From contig NZ_FXTX01000004.1 of assembly GCF_900182795.1 (NCBI RefSeq), positions 1 through 64,000 of the forward strand: DNA of 64,000 nt, written 5' to 3'. This DNA comes from Venenivibrio stagnispumantis (lineage in GTDB: Bacteria; Aquificota; Aquificia; Aquificales; Hydrogenothermaceae). The notes beneath the pieces are model-generated. The model made no database searches and was not told the origin of the DNA. It saw nothing but the letters and a program-made list of their open reading frames with translations. The translations under genes were made by a program, and so were the position numbers. Numbering within the stretch: the stretch's first letter is position 1; each line of letters opens with the position of its first letter. Positions 20,292 through 28,570 of the stretch are shown piece after piece.

Positions 20292-20698
20292 ATATAAAAA
20301 AATATGCAATTATTCTTCTTTCTAAAAGAGATTATTTTGAGAAAGAGTTAAAAGAAAAATTATACAAAAAAGGATACAGCAAAGAAGAGATAGATAATGT
20401 TATAAAAGAGCTAAAAGAAGAAGGATATATAAATGATGAAAAATTATTAAATAGATATAAAGAGTTATCTTTACAAAAAGGATACAGTACCCTGAAACTG
20501 AAAAAAAAGTTATATCAAAAAACTGAAATCACTCAAAATTTATCTGAAGAAGAGGAGTTATTATCTGCCTTAAATCTTTTAGAAAAATCATTTAAAAAAG
20601 AAAAAAATTTTATAAATGTAGTAAAATTTTTAAAGAATAGAGGTTTTAGCTGGAATACAATACAAAAGGCAGTAAAAAAATTTTTAGATGGAGAATAA
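20288..20698 (+). CDS. recX: Regulatory protein RecX
   Basis: 136 residues, Lys/Glu-rich. Family features: LSKRDYFEKELKEKLYKKGYS, VIKELKEEGYINDEKLLNRY and a third tandem helical repeat. RecX binds RecA filaments and modulates them. It lies one gene downstream of recA rather than directly after it. It overlaps pilT by four bases and ribF by one (TAATG). Confidence 0.85.
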   Translation: MNIKKYAIILLSKRDYFEKELKEKLYKKGYSKEEIDNVIKELKEEGYINDEKLLNRYKELSLQKGYSTLKLKKKLYQKTEITQNLSEEEELLSALNLLEKSFKKEKNFINVVKFLKNRGFSWNTIQKAVKKFLDGE

Positions 20699-21621
20699 TG
20701 ACAAAGATTATATTTGAGAAAGATTTACCACTAAAAGAGATAACTGTATGCACCATAGGTAATTTTGATGGTGTCCATAAGGGACATGCAGAGATTTTAA
20801 AAAAGTTAAAAGAAGATGCAAAAATAATAAATGCAAAGTCTGTTGTAATAACATTTTACCCTCATCCAAGAAATGTTATTTACAAAGATAAAAAGATATG
20901 TGCAATCACAAATTTAAAAACCAAACTAAAATTGATAAAAAATTTTGATATTGATTATATATTAGTCATTGAGTTTAGAAAACAGTTTTATCAGCAAACT
21001 GCAAAACAATTTATGGAGTTTTTAAAACAAAATCTAAATCCTGCAAAAATAGTTATAGGGGAAGATTGGAGATTTGGATATAAAAAAGAAGGAGATATAG
21101 AGTTTGCTAAAAAATATTTTGATTTAGATGTTGTTAAACCTATCTTGACGGATAATCATAAAATAAGTAGTTCACAAATAAGGGAGTATCTATCAGAAGG
21201 AGATATAGAAAAAGCAGTGGAACTTTTGGGGCATGAATATTTTATTATAGAGGAAGTTATAAAAGGAAATAATATCGGTAGCAAAATTGGCTTTCCAACA
21301 ATAAATTTAAAAGCAGAAACTGAGCTTTGCCTTAAAAAAGGTGTTTATGCCGGATATAGCATAATAAATGGAAATAAATATAAATCTGTGATAAATTACG
21401 GATACAGACCTACCGTAGATGGAAAAAATCTTGTTATGGAAGCCCATATTATAGAAGATTATAATATAGAGAAACTACCAAAAGAAATAGCAATACAGTT
21501 TGAAAAATTCATAAGAGAAGAAAAAAAATTTAAAGATTTAGAAGAGCTAAAAAAACAAATATCGGAAGATATAAAAACTGCAAAAAATATTTTGGAGAAA
21601 AAAGATGTATTGGTTAAATAG
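20698..21621 (+). CDS. ribF: Bifunctional riboflavin kinase / FAD synthetase
   Basis: 307 residues. N-terminal nucleotidyltransferase domain (TIGNFDGVHKGHAEIL, FYPHPRNV) and C-terminal flavokinase domain (GSKIGFPTINL, GVYAGYSIING, NYGYRPTVDG). Makes FMN and FAD from riboflavin. It overlaps recX by one base and the next gene by 17. Confidence 0.96.
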   Translation: MTKIIFEKDLPLKEITVCTIGNFDGVHKGHAEILKKLKEDAKIINAKSVVITFYPHPRNVIYKDKKICAITNLKTKLKLIKNFDIDYILVIEFRKQFYQQTAKQFMEFLKQNLNPAKIVIGEDWRFGYKKEGDIEFAKKYFDLDVVKPILTDNHKISSSQIREYLSEGDIEKAVELLGHEYFIIEEVIKGNNIGSKIGFPTINLKAETELCLKKGVYAGYSIINGNKYKSVINYGYRPTVDGKNLVMEAHIIEDYNIEKLPKEIAIQFEKFIREEKKFKDLEELKKQISEDIKTAKNILEKKDVLVK

Positions 21622-24313
21622 ATTTATCTTTTTTACATTAATAGTAGTATTTAAGATTTTTGCAGAAGAAGTGGTAAATCTACCTTCAACTTATATACCT
21701 ATTGAGATTATCTCGGAAAAATATGAGGAAAAACCAAGGCTAAATCCGCCATCTACTCTTAATTTGATACCTTTAAACCAAAATTTAGATATATCAAAAA
21801 AAATAAATAAACCAAAACCTATAAACGCTTCCCCGATGATAATAACCTTTGAAAAACCAAAGGTAATTTTAGGACTACCTTTATCTAATGCATTACTTTC
21901 AGATGCTATAGATTATTATCTAAAAGGAGATTATATATTCAGCAAAGTAAGCCTGCAAAATTTTATATCAAAATATAAAGATGATAAAAATATTCCTTAT
22001 GCCTACTTTTTACTTGGACTGAACTCCTTTAAATTAAAAGAATATAAAAAATCAGCAGAATATTTTGAAATTTCCTGTAATCTTGGATTTAAAAAAGAAG
22101 CCTGTATAAATGCTGTATTTATGCATATTTACAATGGAGATTTTGATAAAATCAAAAATATAGATATAGATGATGCTAATATAAAATTTTTCAAAACAAT
22201 AGCAGAAAACAAAAAACCAAATTGTGAAGATGTTGATTTATCATTTATAGATTATTGTAAAGATATGCAAAGTTATTATGCATTCTTACAGAAAGATTAT
22301 AAAAATGCTTTACAAATAAGCAAATCTACTGAAGAAGGCTATATAATAAGAGGATTTTCTTATCTTTATCTTTCTGAGTTTAACTTGGCAGAGAAAGAAT
22401 TCAAAGATTATTTAAATACTTATGGATACATAAATGGATATTCTAATTTAGCAATATATGGTCTTGGATTGATAGATTTAAATAAAAATGATTTAGAAAG
22501 CCTAAAAGAAAAAGCTCAAATTTTGGAAACAAGGGATGAAGAACTGTCTCAGTATTTGTATATTCAGTATGCTTATAAACTAAATAATATGGAAGAGGCA
22601 TTTTATTATTACCAAAAAGCTATATCTTTGCAAGGAGATTTTAAAGAGATAATAAAACAAAATATAGGTATTATTGCTTATAATATGAAAAATTATGATT
22701 ATTCACAAAAGATATTTGAATCTATGGAAGAAAATCCGAAGATGCTTTTATATGCCGGATACAGTGCAATAAATAGAAATGATTTAAAATCTGCAGAAAA
22801 ATATTTTTCAAAACTTTATCAAATCTCTACGGATAAAGATATACAAAAAGAAGCTCTCTTATATCTTGCCGATATATATTATCTAAGAAATGAGGATAAT
22901 AATTATGTTGATGTAGTATCAAAATTAAGAGATTATGATGAAAAAGAAGCCCTTAATCTGCTTGGATGGTTTTTCTTTAAAAATAAAGATTATAAAAATG
23001 CATTTAAAGCATTTCAGGATAATTATATGAAAGCAGTTTCTGCTTACAATACAGGAGATTTAAAAACTGCTGAAGATTTAATAAAAAATATGTCGGATGA
23101 TAAAACATTATTCTTTTTAAGTTATATCTATTTAAGAAAAGGAGAAATAGATAAAGCAAGGGAAACCTTAGCTAAAATTAAGGATAAAGATATAAAAATA
23201 AAGGCAGATTATCTTTATGCTTATACATATTTTGCAAATGGAGATTATGAAACAGCTATCTCTGAGTTTAATAAATTTTTGAAAAAATATAAAAATAAAG
23301 ATAATGAATATACAAAAAAAGCTATTTTAAGAATAGCAGATAGCTATTATAATATTGGAGAAGTGGAAAAAGCCCGTCAAATTTATAATGATTTTATAAA
23401 AAAATACAGCAATACAAAAGAAAGTATAGATGCAGCATATCAGCTTGTTATACTTGAAACAAAAGAAGCCACAGGCGATGCAAAAAAACAGATTGAGGAC
23501 TTCATCCAAAAATATCCGGATTATCCACTTACTCCGATTTTAAAAATTCAGCTTGCCCAAATTTATACAGAAGAAGGGGATTATAACCAAGCAGAAAATA
23601 TACTAAAAGAAGTTATAAATCTAAATAACAACTATTCAGAACTTGCTTCTCTTAAATTGGCTCAGCTTTATTATAATGAAGGTAAAAAAGAAGATGCTAA
23701 AAGTATACTTGAAGATTATATAAAATCCGGTGGAAAAGATTATATAAATGAAGTAAAAGATTTAGTTGCAAAAATTTATGAAGAAGAAGGAAATCTAGAT
23801 AAAGCCTTAGAGATTTATAATAGTATGGAAGATACAGATGAAAACAAATTTAAAATAGCAAATATACTACTTAAAAAAGGAGATTATGAAAAAGCAAAAG
23901 AGATATTTAGCTATCTTTATGATAAATATCCGGAAAAAAGAAAGGATATAGCATATTATCTTGCAAATATTAATTATATGTTGAAAAATTATGATGAAGC
24001 ATTAAAATATATAGATGAAGCAAAACAATCACAAGATTATTTAACGGCAGCAGAAAGCTATTATTTAGAAGGGATGATTTATAAAGAAAGTGATAAAAAT
24101 AAAGCATTAAATGCTTTCTTAAACCTTATTTATCTTTATCCACAGGCAAAAGAAGTAGTAGCAAAAGCAAGAATTGAAGCATCTGATATTTTAAAAGAAA
24201 AAGGAAAGAAAAAGGATGCATCTTGTATTTTAAAACCATTATTGCAAGAAAATGATATAAATATATTAAATCAAGTAAAAGAAAGGTTAGAAAATCTTCC
24301 GGCGTGCTACTGA
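21605..24313 (+). CDS. Secreted tetratricopeptide-repeat protein
   Basis: 902 residues. An N-terminal hydrophobic segment (RFIFFTLIVVFKIFAEE) resembles a signal peptide with cleavage near residue 20. The rest is mostly TPR helical pairs, for example NNMEEAFYYYQKAISL, GDYETAISEFNKFLKKYKN and GDYEKAKEIFSYLYDKYPE. The spacing and the periplasmic prediction suggest a scaffold for an envelope complex, in the style of YbgF/BamD-like repeats. I do not recognise a specific family. It overlaps ribF by 17 bases and ends two bases before rimM, so it belongs to the recA-ybeY run. Confidence 0.85.
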   Translation: MYWLNRFIFFTLIVVFKIFAEEVVNLPSTYIPIEIISEKYEEKPRLNPPSTLNLIPLNQNLDISKKINKPKPINASPMIITFEKPKVILGLPLSNALLSDAIDYYLKGDYIFSKVSLQNFISKYKDDKNIPYAYFLLGLNSFKLKEYKKSAEYFEISCNLGFKKEACINAVFMHIYNGDFDKIKNIDIDDANIKFFKTIAENKKPNCEDVDLSFIDYCKDMQSYYAFLQKDYKNALQISKSTEEGYIIRGFSYLYLSEFNLAEKEFKDYLNTYGYINGYSNLAIYGLGLIDLNKNDLESLKEKAQILETRDEELSQYLYIQYAYKLNNMEEAFYYYQKAISLQGDFKEIIKQNIGIIAYNMKNYDYSQKIFESMEENPKMLLYAGYSAINRNDLKSAEKYFSKLYQISTDKDIQKEALLYLADIYYLRNEDNNYVDVVSKLRDYDEKEALNLLGWFFFKNKDYKNAFKAFQDNYMKAVSAYNTGDLKTAEDLIKNMSDDKTLFFLSYIYLRKGEIDKARETLAKIKDKDIKIKADYLYAYTYFANGDYETAISEFNKFLKKYKNKDNEYTKKAILRIADSYYNIGEVEKARQIYNDFIKKYSNTKESIDAAYQLVILETKEATGDAKKQIEDFIQKYPDYPLTPILKIQLAQIYTEEGDYNQAENILKEVINLNNNYSELASLKLAQLYYNEGKKEDAKSILEDYIKSGGKDYINEVKDLVAKIYEEEGNLDKALEIYNSMEDTDENKFKIANILLKKGDYEKAKEIFSYLYDKYPEKRKDIAYYLANINYMLKNYDEALKYIDEAKQSQDYLTAAESYYLEGMIYKESDKNKALNAFLNLIYLYPQAKEVVAKARIEASDILKEKGKKKDASCILKPLLQENDINILNQVKERLENLPACY

Positions 24314-24314
24314 T

Positions 24315-24797
24315 ATGGTAATAATAGGTAAATTACATAAAGCTCACGGTATAAAAGGAAATATAAAGATTGAGATATACCTGCAGAATTTTCGCTTACC
24401 TGATATTGTTTATATAAAAGAAGATAATGAGTTTAAACCTTTGCAGATAGAATTCTTAGATAGGAAAACTAATCTTGTAAAATTTAAAAATATAGACACA
24501 CCGGAAAAGGCAAAAGAGTTAAATCAAAAATATATATACATAGAAGAAGATAAACTTCCAAAACTAAAAAAAGATGAGTTTTACCATTTTCAGCTTATAG
24601 ATTGTTATGTGGTATTAGATGATAAGATTATCGGAAAGGTTGAAAATATAGATGATAGAACAGCCCAGCCACTTTTGATAATAAAAGATGGAGAAAAAGA
24701 AAGAATACTTCCTTTTATAAAGGAGTTTGTAAAAGAGATAGATATAAAAAATAAAAAAATATATATAACTCCACCGGAAGATTGGATAAATTTATAA
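24315..24797 (+). CDS. rimM: 16S rRNA processing protein RimM
   Basis: 160 residues. IIGKLHKAHGIKGNIKI is the RimM N-terminal barrel motif, and the PRC-barrel part carries YHFQLIDCYVV and ERILPFIKEFVKEIDIKNKKI. It helps 30S assembly at the 3' domain of 16S rRNA. It begins just after the TPR gene and has no obvious ribosome site of its own, so coupling to the upstream gene is likely. rpsP and trmD, frequent neighbours, are absent. Confidence 0.93.
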   Translation: MVIIGKLHKAHGIKGNIKIEIYLQNFRLPDIVYIKEDNEFKPLQIEFLDRKTNLVKFKNIDTPEKAKELNQKYIYIEEDKLPKLKKDEFYHFQLIDCYVVLDDKIIGKVENIDDRTAQPLLIIKDGEKERILPFIKEFVKEIDIKNKKIYITPPEDWINL

Positions 24798-24840
24798 ATT
24801 TGGATAAATTATCAAAAAATTTTCGTAGGAGGTGCTGAAT

Positions 24841-25806
24841 ATTTTAAAGTTAGAAATTGAAATTCCGGTTGAAGCATTTTTTAATGTTGTAGGTTCAAAA
24901 GATGAAAATCTAAAATATTTTTCTGAGATTTTTAATTTGGATATTTTTGCAAGAGGAACATCTATTATTGCATCCGGTGAAGAAAAAAATTTAGAACGAT
25001 TTGAAGAATTTATGCAAAAAATCTCTTCTTATTTTGAAGTAGGGCATGTATTATCACCACAGGATGTTAGAAATCTTGCAGTAGGCTTTAAGGTAGAAAA
25101 AGAAGAAAAATATCCGGAAACAGGAGATGTTATTTTATTTTCTTACAGAAAAAAGCCTATAATGGCAAAAACACCAACACAAAAATTATATGTCCAAACA
25201 ATAAAAGAAAATGATATAACCTTTGGAGTAGGACCTGCCGGAACAGGAAAAACATATCTTGCAATGGCAGTAGCAGTAGCTTATCTAAAACAGCAAAAAG
25301 TAAATAGAATAATCCTTACAAGACCGGCAGTAGAAGCCGGAGAAAAACTTGGATTTTTACCCGGTTCATTGGAAGAAAAAGTTGACCCATATTTAAGACC
25401 TTTATATGATGCTTTATATGATATGGTTGACCCTGATAAGGTTGTCAGTATGATTGAAAAAAAGGTTGTAGAAGTAGCACCGCTTGCATTTATGAGAGGA
25501 AGAACATTAAACGATGCATTTATAATCCTTGATGAAGCCCAAAACACAACAAAAGAACAGATGAAAATGCTTCTTACAAGAATAGGCTTTGGCTCAAAAG
25601 TAGTTATTACCGGAGATATAACCCAGATAGATTTACCTAAAACAGCCGAATCCGGATTAATAGAAGCCATAAAAGTTTTACAAAATGTAAAAGGAATAGG
25701 ATTTGTCCAATTTTCAGATAAAGATGTAGTAAGACACCCAATTGTCCAAAGAATAATACAGGCTTATGATAGATACGAACAAACCAAAGCAGGTAAAAAT
25801 GAATAA
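24841..25806 (+). CDS. phoH: PhoH-family ATPase with a probable non-AUG start
   Basis: 321 residues from the start used. RNA-binding-type N-terminus, then a P-loop (GPAGTGKTYLAMAVA) near residue 133, and FIILDEAQNTT as Walker B. PhoH proteins of this type sit next to ybeY in many genomes and may act in RNA processing. The start is odd. AGGAGG lies at 24827-24832 and a TAG stop at 24826-24828. The only in-frame codons near the right distance are CTG 24835, AAT and ATT 24841. ATT 24841 has the best spacing (8 bases). The first in-frame ATG would delete about 58 conserved residues. Confidence 0.9.
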   Translation: MLKLEIEIPVEAFFNVVGSKDENLKYFSEIFNLDIFARGTSIIASGEEKNLERFEEFMQKISSYFEVGHVLSPQDVRNLAVGFKVEKEEKYPETGDVILFSYRKKPIMAKTPTQKLYVQTIKENDITFGVGPAGTGKTYLAMAVAVAYLKQQKVNRIILTRPAVEAGEKLGFLPGSLEEKVDPYLRPLYDALYDMVDPDKVVSMIEKKVVEVAPLAFMRGRTLNDAFIILDEAQNTTKEQMKMLLTRIGFGSKVVITGDITQIDLPKTAESGLIEAIKVLQNVKGIGFVQFSDKDVVRHPIVQRIIQAYDRYEQTKAGKNE

Positions 25807-26260
25807 AATATTGATTAATAAAGAGATAAAAGATAGAAAAATCACAAAAAAATTTATAAAAGAAGCAGTATTTCTTATTTTACAAAATCTAAATCTTGAC
25901 AATGTAGAGATAAGTATATCATTGGTAGATGATGAAACAATGCGAAATCTAAATAGAGAATGGAGAGGAAAAGATAAAACCACCGATGTTCTTTCTTTTC
26001 CTATGGAAGATGAGTTTGGTATATCAAAATACAGATTACTGGGTGATGTTATTATATCTTTACCATATGCAGAAAAACAAGCAAAAGAAATAGGATATAC
26101 AATAGAAGAGGAGATAATAAGATTATTAACCCATGGAATACTTCATCTTCTTGGCTATGACCACGAAACTTCGGAAGAAGATGCAAAAATAATGTTTGAT
26201 TTACAGGATAAAATCTTTGAAAAGGTAGTTTCAGTTTGTAGGGTGCCTATGAAGAGTTGA
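25799..26260 (+). CDS. ybeY: Endoribonuclease YbeY, C-terminus encoded by a CRISPR repeat
   Basis: 153 residues. Zinc endoribonuclease for 16S rRNA maturation and ribosome quality control. The metal site HGILHLLGYDHE is intact, as are WRGKDKTTDVLSFPM and LGDVIIS. The start is the ATG at 25799, overlapping phoH by eight bases; the longer version starting at 25766 would lie inside phoH. The last eight codons (VCRVPMKS) and the stop are read from a diverged CRISPR repeat at 26234-26263; ordinary YbeY proteins end soon after the LQDKIFEK helix. Confidence 0.95.
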   Translation: MNKILINKEIKDRKITKKFIKEAVFLILQNLNLDNVEISISLVDDETMRNLNREWRGKDKTTDVLSFPMEDEFGISKYRLLGDVIISLPYAEKQAKEIGYTIEEEIIRLLTHGILHLLGYDHETSEEDAKIMFDLQDKIFEKVVSVCRVPMKS

Positions 26261-26263
26261 AAC
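26234..26263 (+). repeat. Solitary diverged CRISPR repeat inside the end of ybeY
   Basis: Thirty bases matching the array repeat at 26936-27165 except for two or three positions (GGGTGCC for GCGTGCC, ATGAAGAG for ATGAGGAG). It starts GTTTGTAGG and ends GTTGAAAC. It is in the same orientation as the array, about 670 bases upstream of it. The ybeY stop codon is at 26258-26260, inside the repeat. No second repeat follows within a spacer length. Confidence 0.9.
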
Positions 26264-26320
26264 AAATAGCATCTATAGTTAAATATTTAGATATGAGATT
26301 TTAAAATAGAGGTATAAAAG

Positions 26321-26518
26321 ATGACACAAGTAATAATAAAACCCGAAAATCAAGAAGAAATAATTATTTCTACCTCTTTATCTGCGGAAGAGATTGAGAA
26401 GTTAATCAAGCTAAATGAACTATCAAAAGCAAAATTAGAAACTGCCATTTTAAGCGAAACAGCATTAAAAAACGATTGGCTATCTCCGGAGGAAGATGAA
26501 GCTTGGAAAGATTTATAA
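26321..26518 (+). CDS. Antitoxin partner of the MazF-like toxin
   Basis: 65 residues, acidic. A short structured N-terminus (MTQVIIKPENQEEIIISTSL), then a helical region and the C-terminus DWLSPEEDEAWKDL, a tail common in small antitoxins that pair with PemK/MazF toxins. It precedes the toxin gene and overlaps it by 16 bases. The recognised fold is not certain; the call depends mostly on context. GAGG lies before the ATG. Confidence 0.75.
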   Translation: MTQVIIKPENQEEIIISTSLSAEEIEKLIKLNELSKAKLETAILSETALKNDWLSPEEDEAWKDL

Positions 26519-26835
26519 AAGGAGATATAGTTGTAGTTCCTTTCCCATTTTCAGATTTAACTCAATTTAAAAAGAGACCGGCTCTTGTAATTGCAAATTT
26601 AGAAGGGGAAGATTTAATTTTATGTCAAATAACCAGTAAATATAAAAAGGATAAATATGCTATAAATTTAACCCAATCAGATTTTACAGAAGGAAACCTA
26701 AAAGTTGATAGCTACATTAGACCAAATAAAATTTTTACAACTCATAAAGATTTAATTCTCTATAAAGTAGGACATATAAAAGAAGAAAAAATATATGAAG
26801 TTTTAGAAAAATTAGAGGAAATTTTAAAAAGCTAA
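26503..26835 (+). CDS. MazF/PemK-family toxin (endoribonuclease)
   Basis: 110 residues. The N-terminal KGDIVVVPFPFSDLTQFKKRPALVIAN motif is the SH3-like barrel of MazF/PemK, and the Arg and Thr positions near ICQITSKYK and SYIRPNKI fit the RNase active site. Probably cleaves mRNA when unpaired from its antitoxin. It starts at TTG 26503, nine bases after GGAGGA, and overlaps the antitoxin. It lies between a solitary CRISPR repeat and the CRISPR leader. Confidence 0.85.
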   Translation: MERFIKGDIVVVPFPFSDLTQFKKRPALVIANLEGEDLILCQITSKYKKDKYAINLTQSDFTEGNLKVDSYIRPNKIFTTHKDLILYKVGHIKEEKIYEVLEKLEEILKS

Positions 26836-26935
26836 ATAAAAACTTTGACAGAAAATAAATTTTTGTATTATGATATAATATAGATAATTAATTGTAAGCA
26901 TTACTTAGCAACTGAATATGATATAAAATTTCTGG
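26836..26935 (+). promoter_or_regulatory. CRISPR leader with promoter
   Basis: AT-rich 100 bases between the toxin stop and the first array repeat. TTGACA (26845-26850), 18 bases, TATGAT (26869-26874) gives a near-consensus promoter pointing into the array. The array direction agrees: repeats end in GTTGAAAC and the decayed repeat is at the distal end. No gene is seen here. Confidence 0.7.
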
Positions 26936-27233
26936 GTTTGTAGCGTGCCTATGAGGAGTTGAAACTTTGATTTTTGATTTCTTCAAAATTTTTATCATAG
27001 CTTGTTTGTAGCGTGCCTATTAGGAGTTGAAACTTTTGTATATGTAAGTGTTTTCTTCTTGCGGAATTTGTTTGTAGCGTGCCTATTAGGAGTTGAAACT
27101 ATAGAGTCTTTACAGCAGTTAAGGCTATTTGTAAAGTTTGTAGCGTGCCTATTAGGAGTTGAAACTATCTTTCTTCAATGCTTAATCCACAAGGGATTTT
27201 TTGGTTTGTAGCGTGCCTATGAGGATTGGTTTT
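26936..27233 (+). CRISPR. Short CRISPR array, 4 intact repeats and 1 decayed repeat
   Basis: 30-base repeats at 26936-26965, 27004-27033, 27070-27099, 27136-27165 and a terminal one at 27204-27233 whose last eight bases have changed. The repeat starts GTTTGTAGCG and ends GTTGAAAC. The first copy has ATGAGGAG where the middle three have ATTAGGAG. The four spacers are 38, 36, 36 and 38 bases. The GTTGAAAC end suggests a type I or III system. No cas gene lies in the window. The long stretch from 26836 to 27354 holds the leader, this array and an AT-rich argG promoter region only. Confidence 0.97.
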
Positions 27234-27354
27234 TTCTTAAAAATTCAATCTATTTTTTCAAACTTTCTCTTCTTTATCTTTTGCTCAAATCTGAGGAATC
27301 GTTTTTCTGATAAAATATTTATCTACATTTTTAAACAGATGGAGGTATATATTT

Positions 27355-28554
27355 ATGTCTAAAAGAGTTATATTAGCTTATTCTGGTGGGCTTGATACAT
27401 CGGTTATTGTTAGATGGCTAACAGACAGAGGATTTGAAGTTATCACCTATACAGCAGATGTAGGACAGGGAGAAGAACTATCAGAAATAGAAGAAAAGGC
27501 ATTAAAAGCCGGAGCAGTAAAAGCCATTATAGATGATATAAAAGAAGAGTTCGCAAGAGAATATATCCTTCCACTCATAAGAGCCGGAGCATTATATGAA
27601 GGAAAATATACATTATTATCTTCCTTATCAAGACCATTAATATCTAAAAAACTCGTAGAACTTGCCCATAAAGAAAATGCCCATTATGTAGCCCACGGTT
27701 CAACAGGAAAAGGAAACGACCAAGTTAGATTTGAAGTTTCTGTTTGGGCACTTGACCCTGATATAGAAGTTTTAGCACCGGTTAGAGAATGGGAGTTCAA
27801 ATCAAGAGAAGAAGAAATAGAATATGCTTTAAAACATGGAATACCGGTTAAAGCCACAAAGGAAAAACCTTACTCTTATGACAAAAATCTATGGGGAGTA
27901 GCAATAGAAGCCGGAGATTTAGAAGACCCTTGGAAAGAGCCACCGGAAGATGCCTTTGAATTAACAGTATCTCCTGAAAAAGCACCGGATACACCGGAAT
28001 ATATAGAAATAGAATTTAAAGAAGGAACACCTTATAAACTAAACGGAAAAGAATATCCGGAGCTTTGGAAATTAATATGGGATTTAAACATAATAGCAGG
28101 TAAACACGGCGTTGGAAGAATAGATATGGTAGAAAACAGATTAGTTGGAATTAAAACAAGAGAAGTTTATGAATCTCCGGCAGGAGTAATATTAATAAGA
28201 AGTTATGACGAAATAGAAAGTCTTGTTTTAGATAGATTTACATACCATTATAAATTAGAACATATTAAAGCACCTTATGCAAAATTAGTTTATGAAGGAT
28301 TATGGTTTTCAAAATTAAGAGAATCCTTAGATGCTTTCAATAACGAAATTGCAAAAATAGTTAATGGAACAGTCAGAATAAAACTTTATAAAGGAAACTT
28401 CTATATTGTTGGAAGAAAATCTCCAAACTCATTATACTCAGAAGAACTTGCAACATACAGCCCACAAGATGCCTTTGACCACAAAGCCGGTGGAGCATTT
28501 ACAAAAGTTTGGGGATTACCACTTAAAGTATTTGCAAGAGCAAATAAAAAATAA
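27355..28554 (+). CDS. argG: Argininosuccinate synthase
   Basis: 399 residues. Condenses citrulline and aspartate to argininosuccinate, using ATP. N-terminal LAYSGGLDTSVIVRWL is the PP-loop; AHGSTGKGNDQVRFE and the SLSRPLISK motif are intact. The GGAGGT site precedes ATG 27355. It stands 120 bases from the CRISPR array and is followed by valS after 16 bases. Confidence 0.98.
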   Translation: MSKRVILAYSGGLDTSVIVRWLTDRGFEVITYTADVGQGEELSEIEEKALKAGAVKAIIDDIKEEFAREYILPLIRAGALYEGKYTLLSSLSRPLISKKLVELAHKENAHYVAHGSTGKGNDQVRFEVSVWALDPDIEVLAPVREWEFKSREEEIEYALKHGIPVKATKEKPYSYDKNLWGVAIEAGDLEDPWKEPPEDAFELTVSPEKAPDTPEYIEIEFKEGTPYKLNGKEYPELWKLIWDLNIIAGKHGVGRIDMVENRLVGIKTREVYESPAGVILIRSYDEIESLVLDRFTYHYKLEHIKAPYAKLVYEGLWFSKLRESLDAFNNEIAKIVNGTVRIKLYKGNFYIVGRKSPNSLYSEELATYSPQDAFDHKAGGAFTKVWGLPLKVFARANKK

Positions 28555-28570
28555 TCAGGAGGTTTTCCTG

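Noticed and set aside
26264-26320. A CreTA-like crRNA made from the solitary repeat
   Set aside because: No second repeat or spacer boundary follows, and no cas genes are in view; kept only as a possibility.
27002-27211. Open frame repeating FVACLLGVET across the CRISPR array
   Set aside because: It is the translation of CRISPR repeats; there is no ribosome site and the spacers show no protein logic.
28406-28570. Longer start for valS inside argG
   Set aside because: The segment is argG sequence in another frame; a good ribosome site and TTG lie after the argG stop.
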